Assembly: GCA_013298245.1 (NCBI GenBank)
Contig: JAAFHD010000013.1
Span: 1 to 20,145, forward strand
Direction: 5' to 3'
Length of the DNA: 20,145 nucleotides
DNA from: Alphaproteobacteria bacterium
Lineage (GTDB): Bacteria; Pseudomonadota; Alphaproteobacteria; Acetobacterales; Acetobacteraceae
In this document: positions 1 to 6,432 of the stretch, piece after piece
How the letters are laid out: each line of letters begins with the position of its first letter
How positions within the stretch are numbered: position 1 is the first letter of the stretch
Translations under genes and position numbers: made by a program
Notes under the pieces: generated by a model
What the model saw: only the letters and a program-made list of their open reading frames with translations
What the model was told of the DNA's origin: nothing
The model's database searches: none

Positions 1-640
1 GGTGTGCGATATTACGTGTGGGACGATTGCGCATGCGGCGGTGTTGGAGGCGTTGATTGAGCGCGGGATTACCGGCCGCGGGAAGGGCATTGCGGTCAGT
101 TTGTTTGATGGCATGGCGGATTGGATGGCGGTGCCGTTGTTGATGTTTGAGGGCACCGGCAAGGCGCCGCCGCGGATTGGCATGGCGCATCCGTCGCTGT
201 GTCCGTATGGCGCGTTTGACACCAGTGATGGCGCGTCGATCCTGATTTCGATTCAGAACGAGCGGGAGTGGGCGGATTTCGCGACGCACTTCCTGGGGGA
301 TGCGTCGTTGGTGACGAAGCCGGGGTTTGCGTTGAATGTGGATCGGGTGGCGAACCGGCCGGTGGTGGATGCGCATATCGCGGCGGTGTTTGCGGGGCGC
401 ACCAGGCAGGAATGTGTGGCGGCGTTGAATGCGGCGAATACGGCGTTTGGGTTCATCAATGGGGTGGATGGTTTGGCGGCGCATCCGGCGTTGAAGCGGA
501 TTGAGGTGGCGACGGAGATGGGGCCGGTGTCGATGGCGGCGCCGGGGGCCAGGTTTTCGGATGGGCCGCGGGCGTTTGGGCCGGTGCCGGGGTTGGGCGC
601 GCATACCGAAAGCGTGCGGGCGGAGTTTTTGCCGGGGTGA
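1..640 (+). CDS. CaiB/BaiF family CoA-transferase, C-terminal part (5' end cut by window)
   Basis: Class III CoA-transferases move CoA between a CoA thioester and a free carboxylic acid in the cytoplasm. About 212 residues are visible, roughly the C-terminal half of a protein that is usually 380-410 residues long. The first visible residues, CDITCG, align with the segment of formyl-CoA transferase that carries the catalytic aspartate (GDSNTG, Asp169), so the window opens just before the catalytic residue. The family features after it are the helix followed by TGRGKGIAVSLFDG, the INEREW-like element QNEREWADF, ANRPVVDAHI, and the closing PVPGLGAHTESV segment, which corresponds to the usual LGEHT motif. 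A GTG at position 2 is an internal codon, not the start. The substrate cannot be told from this half. The gene is convergent with the DUF2244 gene, with no base between the two stop codons. Confidence 0.88.
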   Translation, partial: VCDITCGTIAHAAVLEALIERGITGRGKGIAVSLFDGMADWMAVPLLMFEGTGKAPPRIGMAHPSLCPYGAFDTSDGASILISIQNEREWADFATHFLGDASLVTKPGFALNVDRVANRPVVDAHIAAVFAGRTRQECVAALNAANTAFGFINGVDGLAAHPALKRIEVATEMGPVSMAAPGARFSDGPRAFGPVPGLGAHTESVRAEFLPG

Positions 641-1135
641 TCAGGCCCGCAGTTGCGGGTTGTCGAAGACCGGTGTGCGGTGGCGGGTCAGTGCGGCGTT
701 CAGGCGTTGCGCCAGGTCACGGCGTTCATCGGCGCCGAGGTGCAGGCCGATTTCGTATTCGGCATCGCGCAGTGTGACGGTCAGGCGAGGTTGCAGGCCG
801 TCATCGAGGCGGACGCGTGCCCAATAGGCGTCCAGCACGGCGGATTGGCGCGCGCCGCGGTGATCGATGCGTTCGAGTAGAAGTTGGCCGTGGCGCAGGG
901 TGACGCGTTCGAAGGCGCGGCGGCTGTGTCGGCGGTGTGCGGCGAAGAGTGCCATCACCAGCATGAACTCCACGCCGACGAAGCCAAGCACGGGCCAAGC
1001 GCCCATCACGATGAACATCACGCCGGGCAGGGTGAAGCCCACGGCCAGCAGGGCCAGCACGACGCGCGTGCCGATCGGCCCCAGCGCGTGGCGTGGGCGG
1101 CTTGTCGCTTCGAAGCAGGGCGCGGTATCGGACAT
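641..1135 (-). CDS. DUF2244 domain-containing integral membrane protein
   Basis: The product has 164 residues and a layout typical of the DUF2244 family, whose function is unknown. A short polar N-terminus is followed by two adjacent hydrophobic spans (about residues 22-43 and 46-66, with VVLALLAVGFTLPGVMF and FMLVMALFAAHRR). A cytoplasmic beta-rich domain follows, containing YWARVRLDD, LTVTLRD and a final segment with EIGLHLGADERRDLAQRL. In this family that last segment looks like a conserved charged region that ends the fold. The ATG at 1135 is chosen because no other methionine lies close upstream in frame; GGAAG sits directly before it, which is unusually close for a ribosome binding site. 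The frame stays open far upstream on this strand, but that stretch is antisense to nth and has no recognisable protein. The gene is divergent from nth and convergent with the CoA-transferase gene. Confidence 0.82.
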   Translation of the reverse strand: MSDTAPCFEATSRPRHALGPIGTRVVLALLAVGFTLPGVMFIVMGAWPVLGFVGVEFMLVMALFAAHRRHSRRAFERVTLRHGQLLLERIDHRGARQSAVLDAYWARVRLDDGLQPRLTVTLRDAEYEIGLHLGADERRDLAQRLNAALTRHRTPVFDNPQLRA

Positions 1136-1158
1136 CTTCCAGCAAGATGCGTCACCTG

Positions 1159-1866
1159 ATGTCCCGCACAAGCCCCTCGCCGCATGGCACTGCCCAGAAA
1201 CCGCGCCGCGCGCGGATGATGAATCGCGAGCAGGCTGGGGCTTTCGTGGCCGCGCTGGCGTCGGGCAATCCGGCGCCGGAGACGGAGTTGTTGTACACGG
1301 ATGCGTTTTCGCTGCTGGTGGCGGTGGTGCTGTCCGCGCAGGCGACGGATGCGATGGTGAACAAGGTGACGCCCGGGTTGTTCGCGGCCGCACCCACGCC
1401 GGCGGCGATGGCGGCGTTGGGCGCGGAGGGTATTGGTGCGCTGATCCGGCGGATCGGGCTGTGGCAGGCGAAGGCGCGCAATACTGCGGCGCTGGCGGCG
1501 CAGCTGGTGGAACGCCATGGCGGTGAAGTGCCTGGTGATCGGGACGCGCTGGAGGCGCTGCCAGGTGTTGGTCGCAAGACGGCGAATGTGGTGCTGAATG
1601 TCTTCTTCGGGCAGGCCACGATGGCGGTGGACACGCATATCTTCCGCATCGGCAACCGCACCGGATTGGCGCCGGGCAAGACCACGCGTGAGGTGGAGGA
1701 CAGGCTGGTCGCGCGCTGCCCGTCTGAGCTGCTGCGCGATGCGCATCACTGGTTGATTTTGCACGGGCGGTATGTGTGCAAGGCGCGTGCCCCGGAATGC
1801 TGGCGTTGCACGGCGTTGGCGCACTGCAATTACCGGGACAAGGTGCTAGCACCTCCGGCGAAATAG
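1159..1866 (+). CDS. nth: Endonuclease III (DNA glycosylase/AP lyase)
   Basis: Nth removes oxidised pyrimidines from DNA and cleaves the abasic site in base excision repair. The protein follows E. coli Nth closely: LLVAVVLSAQATD, the helix-hairpin-helix LPGVGRKTANVV with catalytic lysine K140, the catalytic aspartate D158 in VDTHIFRIGNRT, and HHWLILHGRY. It ends with the four iron-sulfur cysteines C207, C214, C217 and C223, spaced C-x6-C-x2-C-x5-C as required for a [4Fe-4S] cluster. The start is uncertain. ATG at 1159 adds a basic, proline-rich N-terminal tail of about 20 residues; ATG at 1216 or 1219 gives the E. coli-like start MNREQAG. None of the three has a clear ribosome binding site. 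The stop codon lies inside a terminator-like hairpin shared with the vapB upstream region. Function is very secure, the exact start is not. Confidence 0.94.
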   Translation: MSRTSPSPHGTAQKPRRARMMNREQAGAFVAALASGNPAPETELLYTDAFSLLVAVVLSAQATDAMVNKVTPGLFAAAPTPAAMAALGAEGIGALIRRIGLWQAKARNTAALAAQLVERHGGEVPGDRDALEALPGVGRKTANVVLNVFFGQATMAVDTHIFRIGNRTGLAPGKTTREVEDRLVARCPSELLRDAHHWLILHGRYVCKARAPECWRCTALAHCNYRDKVLAPPAK

Positions 1867-1878
1867 CTAGCATTTTTT
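1844..1878 (+). terminator. Intrinsic terminator-like hairpin at the nth end, built from two GCTAGC sites
   Basis: TGCTAGC at 1844-1850 is the exact reverse complement of GCTAGCA at 1866-1872, giving a 7-bp stem with a 15-nt loop. Six T residues follow at 1873-1878, an unusual run in this GC-rich DNA. This is the layout of a Rho-independent terminator, and the nth stop codon (1864-1866) lies inside it. The same bases also form a perfect 12-bp palindrome (GGTGCTAGCACC, 1842-1853) and a second GCTAGC core (1866-1871) exactly 21 bp away. An operator for the downstream antitoxin is therefore an alternative or additional reading. Confidence 0.55.
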
Positions 1879-1890
1879 CGGGGCACTGGG

Positions 1891-1903
1891 TATGTTGCCC
1901 GCA
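1891..1903 (+). promoter_or_regulatory. Candidate -10 element placing vapB on a leaderless transcript
   Basis: TATGTT at 1891-1896 fits a TAnnnT -10 hexamer and lies 6 bases before the vapB ATG at 1903, so transcription would start at or next to the A of the start codon. No ribosome binding site is visible. The same arrangement (GGTAxGxT, then GCCCGC, then ATG) occurs before the TSUP gene at 8979-8991. No convincing -35 element is visible. This is inference from spacing and from the repeated context. Confidence 0.35.
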
Positions 1904-2142
1904 TGGAAGCCCAGCTCAACATCCGCTCCGGCGCGGCCCGCACCACTGCGCATGCCATCGCCCAGCACAGCGGCATGACCGTGACGCAGGTGGTGGAAGA
2001 AGCGCTGCGCGCCTATGCGCCGCCGCCGAAAGCGCGCGCCGGCCTGGTGCAGCGCGGCGCATTGCTGGTGCTGCCGGCCAAGGGCGCGCGCGTGTCGCTG
2101 GCGGCGGCCGAGGCCGCACTCGCCGCCAGCCGCGGGCGGTGA
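1903..2142 (+). CDS. vapB: VapB-like antitoxin (type II toxin-antitoxin system)
   Basis: This 79-residue protein begins MEAQLNIRSG, followed by a helix-rich segment with ATTAHAIAQHSGMTVTQVVEEALRAY. That matches the N-terminal DNA-binding part of VapB antitoxins of the Rv0623/ribbon-helix-helix type: a short beta strand of alternating hydrophobic residues (AQLNIR) followed by two helices. The C-terminal half is alanine-rich, contains LVQRGALLVLPAKGARVSL, and would be the toxin-binding part. The assignment rests largely on context: it directly precedes a PIN-domain gene, and its TGA overlaps that gene's GTG start (GTGA at 2139-2142), so the two are translationally coupled. VapB proteins normally repress their own operon, and the paired GCTAGC sites just upstream are candidate operators. 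No ribosome binding site is visible before the ATG. Confidence 0.72.
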   Translation: MEAQLNIRSGAARTTAHAIAQHSGMTVTQVVEEALRAYAPPPKARAGLVQRGALLVLPAKGARVSLAAAEAALAASRGR

Positions 2143-2594
2143 GCGCGCCGCTGGCGCTGCTGGACAGCAATGTCGTCATCGCCATGTTGGCGGAGGCGCA
2201 TGAGCATCATGAAGCGTCCATCGCGCTGATGGACAAGGTGCCGTTGGCGCGCCTGGCGGTGGCGTCGCATAGCTATGCCGAAGCCTTTGTCACGCTGACG
2301 CGCCGTGGTGATGCGGCGCCGTTCCGGTTCCCGGCGCATCACGCCATGGCGGCGCTGGAAAGCCTACGCGCGGCGACCGCGCTGGTGGGGCTGACCGCCG
2401 CGCAGGGTTTCGATGCGACGCGCCGCTTCGCCTATAACGGCGGCATCGGCGCGCGGCTCCATGATGCGCTGATCGGGGAGGTCGCGCTCATGGCCGGCAT
2501 CCGCACCATCATCACCTGGAACACGAGGCATATGGCGGGGCTGTTTCCGGCGCTGTCGGTCGTGACGCCGCGCCGGTTCAAGCATGGATCATGA
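2139..2594 (+). CDS. vapC: VapC-like PIN-domain ribonuclease toxin
   Basis: PIN-domain VapC toxins are magnesium-dependent ribonucleases that cut tRNA or rRNA when the antitoxin is lost. The 151-residue product has the PIN acidic residues in order: D9 in LALLDSNVVI, E48 in HSYAEAFVTL and D109 in ARLHDALIGEVAL. These are followed by the beta strand and T/N motif IITWNTRHM, with N128. Length and motif spacing fit a complete, probably active VapC. The start is the GTG at 2139, which overlaps the vapB stop and gives the expected short run before the first catalytic aspartate. The frame stays open upstream, but that stretch is only the shadow of nth and vapB. The last 11 bases overlap the start of the following FAD oxidoreductase gene, which is unusual for a toxin gene. 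Its RNA target cannot be predicted. Confidence 0.85.
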   Translation: MSAPLALLDSNVVIAMLAEAHEHHEASIALMDKVPLARLAVASHSYAEAFVTLTRRGDAAPFRFPAHHAMAALESLRAATALVGLTAAQGFDATRRFAYNGGIGARLHDALIGEVALMAGIRTIITWNTRHMAGLFPALSVVTPRRFKHGS

Positions 2595-3810
2595 CGTCAT
2601 CATCGCGGGTGGTGGCCATGCCGGCGTGGGGGCGGCGGTGGGTGCTGCGCAGGCCGGTGCGCGGGTGCTGCTGGTGGAGGCCGCGGGCTGCCTGGGCGGT
2701 GCTGCGACCACGCGCGGCGTCATCACCTATTGCGGGCTGCACACGCTGGGCGAGACGCCGCGCCGCGTCGTGCATGGCGTCGCCACGCCCATCCTGGACG
2801 GGTTGGAAAAGCTGGGTGCGCTTGGTCCCGTCATGCGCCATCGCGGCGTCTTTCAGGTGTTCGATCCGGAGGCGCTGAAGCGCGTGCTGGATGATGTGGT
2901 CGCGGCCGCTGGCGTGACTGTGCTGCTGCACGCGCAGATCACTGGCGCCGAGCGCGGCAATGACCACGTCACCGCCATCACCTGGCATGACCGACGCGGC
3001 GCGCATCGCGCCACCGCGCGCGCCTTCGTGGATTGCACCGGCGATGGCGACCTGGCGCATCTGGCCGGCGCCTCCACGCGCTATGGCAATCATGGCCATG
3101 TCAATCTGGGCACGCTGGCCACCCGGTTTTCCGGCCTGGCCGCGGATGCCGAAATCCGCGCTGATGCCATCCGCGCCGTGCTGGACCGCGCCAAGGCCAC
3201 CGGCGCGCCCATCACCAAGACCAGCGGCGTCGTCGCGCGCCTGCCGATCAGCGGCGATGTCGTGCTCTATCTGGCCAGCGAGGATTATGACGCGCGCGAC
3301 GCCCACAGCATCGCCGCCGCCGAACGCGCCGCCCGCGCCCAGGCCTGGGAATACCTGGCCCTGCTGCGCGCCCTGCCCGGCTGGGAACGCGCATACCTGG
3401 CGCAGACCGGCCCGGATTTCGGCACGCGCGAAAGCCGCCACGTCAATGCGCGCCACCATCTGACCTGGGCTGAGATCGAAGCCAGCGCCACCCATGCCGA
3501 CACCATCGCGCTGGGTGCCTGGGGCGCCGAATGGCATGAACGGTCGGACTGGTCGTCCAGCTTCGCCTATCCGCCCGATCGCGGCACCTATCCGATTCCG
3601 CTGCGCTGCCTGCACAGCGCGGATACGCCCAATCTTTTCGCCGCCGGCCGCTGCGCGGATGGCGACCGGATGGCGGGTGCCTCCATGCGCGTGATGGGCA
3701 CCGCACTCGCCACCGGGCAGGCCGCGGGCGTGGCGGCCGCACGCGGCGCCGATGCCGCCGTGGTGCGCGCGGAACTGCTGCGCCAAGGGGCGATGCTCAC
3801 CCCGCCTTGA
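2584..3810 (+). CDS. FAD-dependent oxidoreductase (FAD_oxidored family)
   Basis: The 408-residue protein starts with a dinucleotide-binding Rossmann motif, [15 protein letters not shown] (GGGHAG at residues 9-14), followed by the ribose-binding acidic residue at the end of the second strand (VLLVEAAG) and GGAATT. The middle has [16 protein letters not shown], the second FAD-contact region typical of PF12831-type enzymes. The C-terminus has [37 protein letters not shown], the closing FAD-binding element. Proteins of this family oxidise varied small substrates, and the substrate here is unknown. There is no signal peptide, so it should be cytoplasmic. The ATG at 2584 lies inside vapC (11-bp overlap) and has no clear ribosome binding site, so it may depend on translation coupled to vapC. 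A strong hairpin follows the gene at 3844-3858. Confidence 0.85.
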   Translation: MDHDVIIAGGGHAGVGAAVGAAQAGARVLLVEAAGCLGGAATTRGVITYCGLHTLGETPRRVVHGVATPILDGLEKLGALGPVMRHRGVFQVFDPEALKRVLDDVVAAAGVTVLLHAQITGAERGNDHVTAITWHDRRGAHRATARAFVDCTGDGDLAHLAGASTRYGNHGHVNLGTLATRFSGLAADAEIRADAIRAVLDRAKATGAPITKTSGVVARLPISGDVVLYLASEDYDARDAHSIAAAERAARAQAWEYLALLRALPGWERAYLAQTGPDFGTRESRHVNARHHLTWAEIEASATHADTIALGAWGAEWHERSDWSSSFAYPPDRGTYPIPLRCLHSADTPNLFAAGRCADGDRMAGASMRVMGTALATGQAAGVAAARGADAAVVRAELLRQGAMLTPP

Positions 3811-3843
3811 CCCCTCGGGCCGGCGCTGCCAAACACCGGCCGC

Positions 3844-3858
3844 CCGCCGTTACGGCGG
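3844..3858 (+). terminator. GC-rich hairpin downstream of the FAD oxidoreductase gene
   Basis: CCGCCG (3844-3849), loop TTA, then CGGCGG (3853-3858) makes a perfect 6-bp all-GC stem 33 bases after the oxidoreductase stop. There is no T run after it, so it is at best a weak or Rho-assisted terminator. It may instead be the first element of the metK leader. Confidence 0.3.
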
Positions 3859-3864
3859 CGCCAT

Positions 3865-3905
3865 GCCGGCTGGTTGCCCGGCTTCCAGCGACAAGAGGCC
3901 GAACC
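3865..3905 (+). promoter_or_regulatory. metK 5' leader with two mutually exclusive hairpins, one hiding the likely ribosome binding site
   Basis: Fold A pairs GGTT (3872-3875) with AACC (3902-3905), and CGGCTTC (3879-3885) with GAGGCCG (3895-3901), allowing one G-U pair. This makes an 11-bp stem with a 3-nt bulge that buries GAGG (3895-3898), the only ribosome-binding-site-like sequence before the metK ATG at 3911. Fold B pairs GCCGG (3865-3869) with CCGGC (3878-3882), reuses the CGGC bases of fold A, and would free GAGG. The pairings are read directly from the sequence; a regulatory role is inference. The spacer from GAGG to ATG is 12 nt, rather long. Confidence 0.35.
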
Positions 3906-3910
3906 AAGCC

Positions 3911-5098
3911 ATGCGCGACAAGGGCGAATACCTTTTCACGTCTGAAAGCGTTTCCGAAGGCCACCCGGACAAGGTGGCGGACCGCATCAGCGACACCGTG
4001 TTGGACACCTTCCTGGAAGCCGACCCCTATGCGCGCGTGGCCTGCGAAACGCTGGTGACGACCAACCGCGTCGTGATCGCGGGTGAAGTGCGCGGCCCGG
4101 GCTTCATCACGCCGGAACTGCTGATGCACAAGGCGCGCCTGGCCATCCAGGATATCGGCTATGAGCAGGACGGCTTCCACTGGCAGAACGCCACTGTCGA
4201 ATGCCACCTGCATGCGCAATCCGCGCATATCGCGCAGGGCGTGGATGCCGCCGGCAACAAGGATGAAGGTGCCGGCGACCAGGGCATCATGTTCGGCTAT
4301 GCCTGCACCGAGACGCCGGAACTGATGCCGGCGCCGCTGTATTACGCGCACCTGTTCCTGCGCCGTATTTCCGAAATGCGCCGCAATGGCGATGTGGCCG
4401 TGAAGGGCCTGCTGCCGGACGCGAAGAGCCAGGTGACGATGCGTTATGTGGACGGCAAGCCGGTCGGTGCGACCAGCATCGTGCTCTCCACCCAGCACGA
4501 AGAGGGCATGGACCAGGCGCAGATCAAGGCGATGGTGAAGCCCATCATCGCCAGCAGCCTGCCCGCCGGCTGGATGTGCCCGGACAATGAGCTGTATGTG
4601 AACCCGACCGGGACCTTCGTGATTGGCGGCCCGGATGGCGATTGCGGCCTGACCGGGCGCAAGATCATCGTGGACACCTATGGTGGCGCGGCCCCGCATG
4701 GTGGTGGCGCGTTCTCGGGCAAGGACCCGACGAAGGTGGACCGCTCGGCCGCTTACGCGGCGCGCTATGTGGCGAAGAACGTGGTCGCCGCAGGCCTGGC
4801 GGATAAGTGCACCATCCAGGTGTCCTACGCGATTGGCGTTGCCAAGCCGCTGTCGGTCTATTTCGACCTGCACGGCACCGGCAAGGACGTGGACGAGGTG
4901 AAGCTGGCCAAGGTGGTGCAGGACCTGATGAACCTGTCGCCCCGCGGCATCCGTGAGCACCTGCACATGAACCGCCCGATCTATGTGCCCACCAGCGCCT
5001 ATGGCCATTTCGGCCGCACGCCGGATCTGGAAAAGGGCACCTTCACCTGGGAAAAGACCGACCTGGTGCCGGAACTGAAGCGCGCCTTCGGGCGCTGA
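3911..5098 (+). CDS. metK: S-adenosylmethionine synthetase
   Basis: MetK condenses methionine and ATP into S-adenosylmethionine in the cytoplasm, releasing phosphate and pyrophosphate. The 395-residue protein matches the family along its full length: [18 protein letters not shown] with catalytic H18, the ATP-binding signature [12 protein letters not shown] (from about residue 120), DAKSQVT, the segment [17 protein letters not shown], and the phosphate-binding signature [16 protein letters not shown] (from about residue 264). It ends AYGHFGR...FTWEKTD, as in E. coli. ATG at 3911 gives the standard N-terminus ([13 protein letters not shown]). An in-frame ATG at 3863 would add 16 residues with no family counterpart and would translate through the leader hairpins, so it is not preferred. 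The gene is followed by a DUF4760-type gene and trmB, whose enzyme uses SAM. Confidence 0.97.
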   Translation: MRDKGEYLFTSESVSEGHPDKVADRISDTVLDTFLEADPYARVACETLVTTNRVVIAGEVRGPGFITPELLMHKARLAIQDIGYEQDGFHWQNATVECHLHAQSAHIAQGVDAAGNKDEGAGDQGIMFGYACTETPELMPAPLYYAHLFLRRISEMRRNGDVAVKGLLPDAKSQVTMRYVDGKPVGATSIVLSTQHEEGMDQAQIKAMVKPIIASSLPAGWMCPDNELYVNPTGTFVIGGPDGDCGLTGRKIIVDTYGGAAPHGGGAFSGKDPTKVDRSAAYAARYVAKNVVAAGLADKCTIQVSYAIGVAKPLSVYFDLHGTGKDVDEVKLAKVVQDLMNLSPRGIREHLHMNRPIYVPTSAYGHFGRTPDLEKGTFTWEKTDLVPELKRAFGR

Positions 5099-5105
5099 TG
5101 CCGGC

Positions 5106-5600
5106 ATGACAGGCTGGATCCTATGGGCGCCTGTGGTCACTGCGACCGCGGCGCTCATAGGTCTGGCTGTTGCCGTTGTGACGCTGCTGACCAATCGTCG
5201 TTTGGCCAGGCTGAAGGCGACGATCGACCACATCGATGCCGCCAATACGCGCCCGCCATACATGGACGCCTATGCCGCGTTCCGGCGCTATCGTCGTGAC
5301 GCCGCATTCGCCCAACGCATCGACGACCCGGTCAGCGATGATGATTTTGTCGAACGAGGCCGCTGTCTGGATTTTCTCAACCACTACGAGGTGGCAAGTA
5401 TCGCCTGCCAGTCTGGCCTGTTCGATGAACAGGTGTATCGAGACTGGGTTGGCCCCGTCCTGCTGCGCGATTGGCAAGCTGCATCGCCATTGATTCAAAC
5501 GGTCCGTGTGCCAACGAGCGAAAATCTGCCTGCGAACCCTTCCGCCTATATCAACTTCGAACGCCTGGCGCGCCGCTGGGGCGGAAAGCCGCTGTCATGA
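5106..5600 (+). CDS. DUF4760-like membrane-anchored protein
   Basis: The 164-residue product has one N-terminal hydrophobic span (about residues 6-29, ending in LLTNRRLARLK), then a short helical region and a soluble domain. The pattern DDFVERGRCLDFLNHYEVASIACQSGLFDEQVYRDWVGPVLLRDW is typical of DUF4760-like proteins: a helix, then a phrase meaning roughly 'N-x-Y-E-x-x-A', then 'G-x-x-D-E-x-x-Y'. The function of this family is unknown. It starts 7 bases after the metK stop and its TGA overlaps the trmB ATG (ATGA at 5597-5600), so it is probably co-transcribed with both. Its codon use is less GC-biased than its neighbours, with many A/T third positions such as gtt, cgt, gat and caa, which suggests later acquisition. 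Assignment to the family is by pattern only. Confidence 0.7.
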   Translation: MTGWILWAPVVTATAALIGLAVAVVTLLTNRRLARLKATIDHIDAANTRPPYMDAYAAFRRYRRDAAFAQRIDDPVSDDDFVERGRCLDFLNHYEVASIACQSGLFDEQVYRDWVGPVLLRDWQAASPLIQTVRVPTSENLPANPSAYINFERLARRWGGKPLS

Positions 5601-6292
5601 CCACCGAATTCCCCTCCGGCATCCCGCAGCGCCTCTATGGCCGCCGCCGCGGCCACAAACTGCGCCCACGCCAGGAACGCCTGCTGGAAGAAGCCCTGCC
5701 GCGCGCGCGTTTCACGGATTTGGGGTTCGCCGACGGCGCGCGCGAAACCTGGCTGGAAGTCGGCTTCGGCGGCGGCGAACACACCCGCGCCCTGCTGGCC
5801 GCGCACCCGGACGTCGCGATCATCGCCTCGGAAGTCTACGAACACGGCCTGTGTTCCCTGCTGACCGAACTGGTGCCCGAAGGTGCGGAGGCCACCGCCC
5901 CTTTGCCGCCCCGCCTGCGCCTCTGGCCCGATGACGCGCGCGAATTGCTGCTGGCCCTGCCGCCCGCCAGCCTGGACCGGCTGTTCCTGATGTTCCCCGA
6001 CCCCTGGCCCAAGGCGCGCCATGCCAAGCGGCGTTTTGTGCACCCTGAAATGCTGCCGGTGGTGCATCGCGCGCTGAAGCCTGGTGCCATCTGGCGCATC
6101 GCCAGCGATGACCCGACCTACCAGGCGTGGGTCGCGGAAACACTCGGCGAATCAGCGCTGTTCACGGGCGCGCCACCCGCCACCCTACGCCCCGAATCCT
6201 GGCCGCCGACGCGCTACGAAGCCAAGGCCATCGCCGCCGGCCGCCGCCCGCTTTATTGGGAATGGCGGCGGAATTCAGCGCCGCTGGACTGA
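5597..6292 (+). CDS. trmB: tRNA (guanine-N7-)-methyltransferase
   Basis: TrmB methylates N7 of G46 in the variable loop of tRNAs using SAM. The 231-residue protein is of normal length and has the family landmarks: RLYGRRRGHKLRPRQ near the N-terminus, the SAM-binding motif LEVGFGGGEHT (from about residue 53), and IIASEVYEHGL. The TrmB signature FPDPWPKARHAKRRFVHPE starts at about residue 133, and a C-terminal SDDPTYQAWVAE and TRYEAKAIAAGRRPLYW close the protein. The ATG at 5597 overlaps the stop of the preceding DUF4760-like gene by ATGA, which indicates coupled translation. From memory, metK and trmB are direct neighbours in many alphaproteobacteria, often followed by rimP and nusA. Here one gene separates them and an RTX gene follows instead. 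Confidence 0.96.
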   Translation: MTTEFPSGIPQRLYGRRRGHKLRPRQERLLEEALPRARFTDLGFADGARETWLEVGFGGGEHTRALLAAHPDVAIIASEVYEHGLCSLLTELVPEGAEATAPLPPRLRLWPDDARELLLALPPASLDRLFLMFPDPWPKARHAKRRFVHPEMLPVVHRALKPGAIWRIASDDPTYQAWVAETLGESALFTGAPPATLRPESWPPTRYEAKAIAAGRRPLYWEWRRNSAPLD

Positions 6293-6432
6293 TGCCGAAG
6301 AACAGGCGCCCACGAATAGCCATCACATTTCGATGAACTGTGCGCTTCAACTTGCCGCGCCGGATGTCGTGCGCCTTCATTCTCCGCGCCGGGCGGATGG
6401 ACCGCGACCGGCCAGCAAGGGGGCAGGGCGCC

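Noticed and set aside
1136..1873. N-terminal extension of the DUF2244 frame on the minus strand
   Set aside because: The upstream stretch is antisense to nth and is Pro/Arg/Ser-rich. The family-like protein starts at the ATG at 1135.
2578..3786. Minus-strand open frame of about 400 codons opposite the FAD oxidoreductase gene
   Set aside because: Same antisense effect; its composition is low-complexity Gly/Ala/Arg/His and the plus-strand protein is clearly real.
3811..3910. Identity as a known SAM/SAH or SAM-II riboswitch upstream of metK
   Set aside because: Only the short GGCTTCC string resembles the SAM/SAH consensus. The matching GGAG partner and outer stem of that class are missing, and no SAM-II features are seen, so it is reported only as a candidate leader.
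6340..6432. Earlier in-frame start for the RTX protein at 6340
   Set aside because: It adds a basic, unrelated 31-residue segment, while the ATG at 6433 has a purine-rich site just before it.
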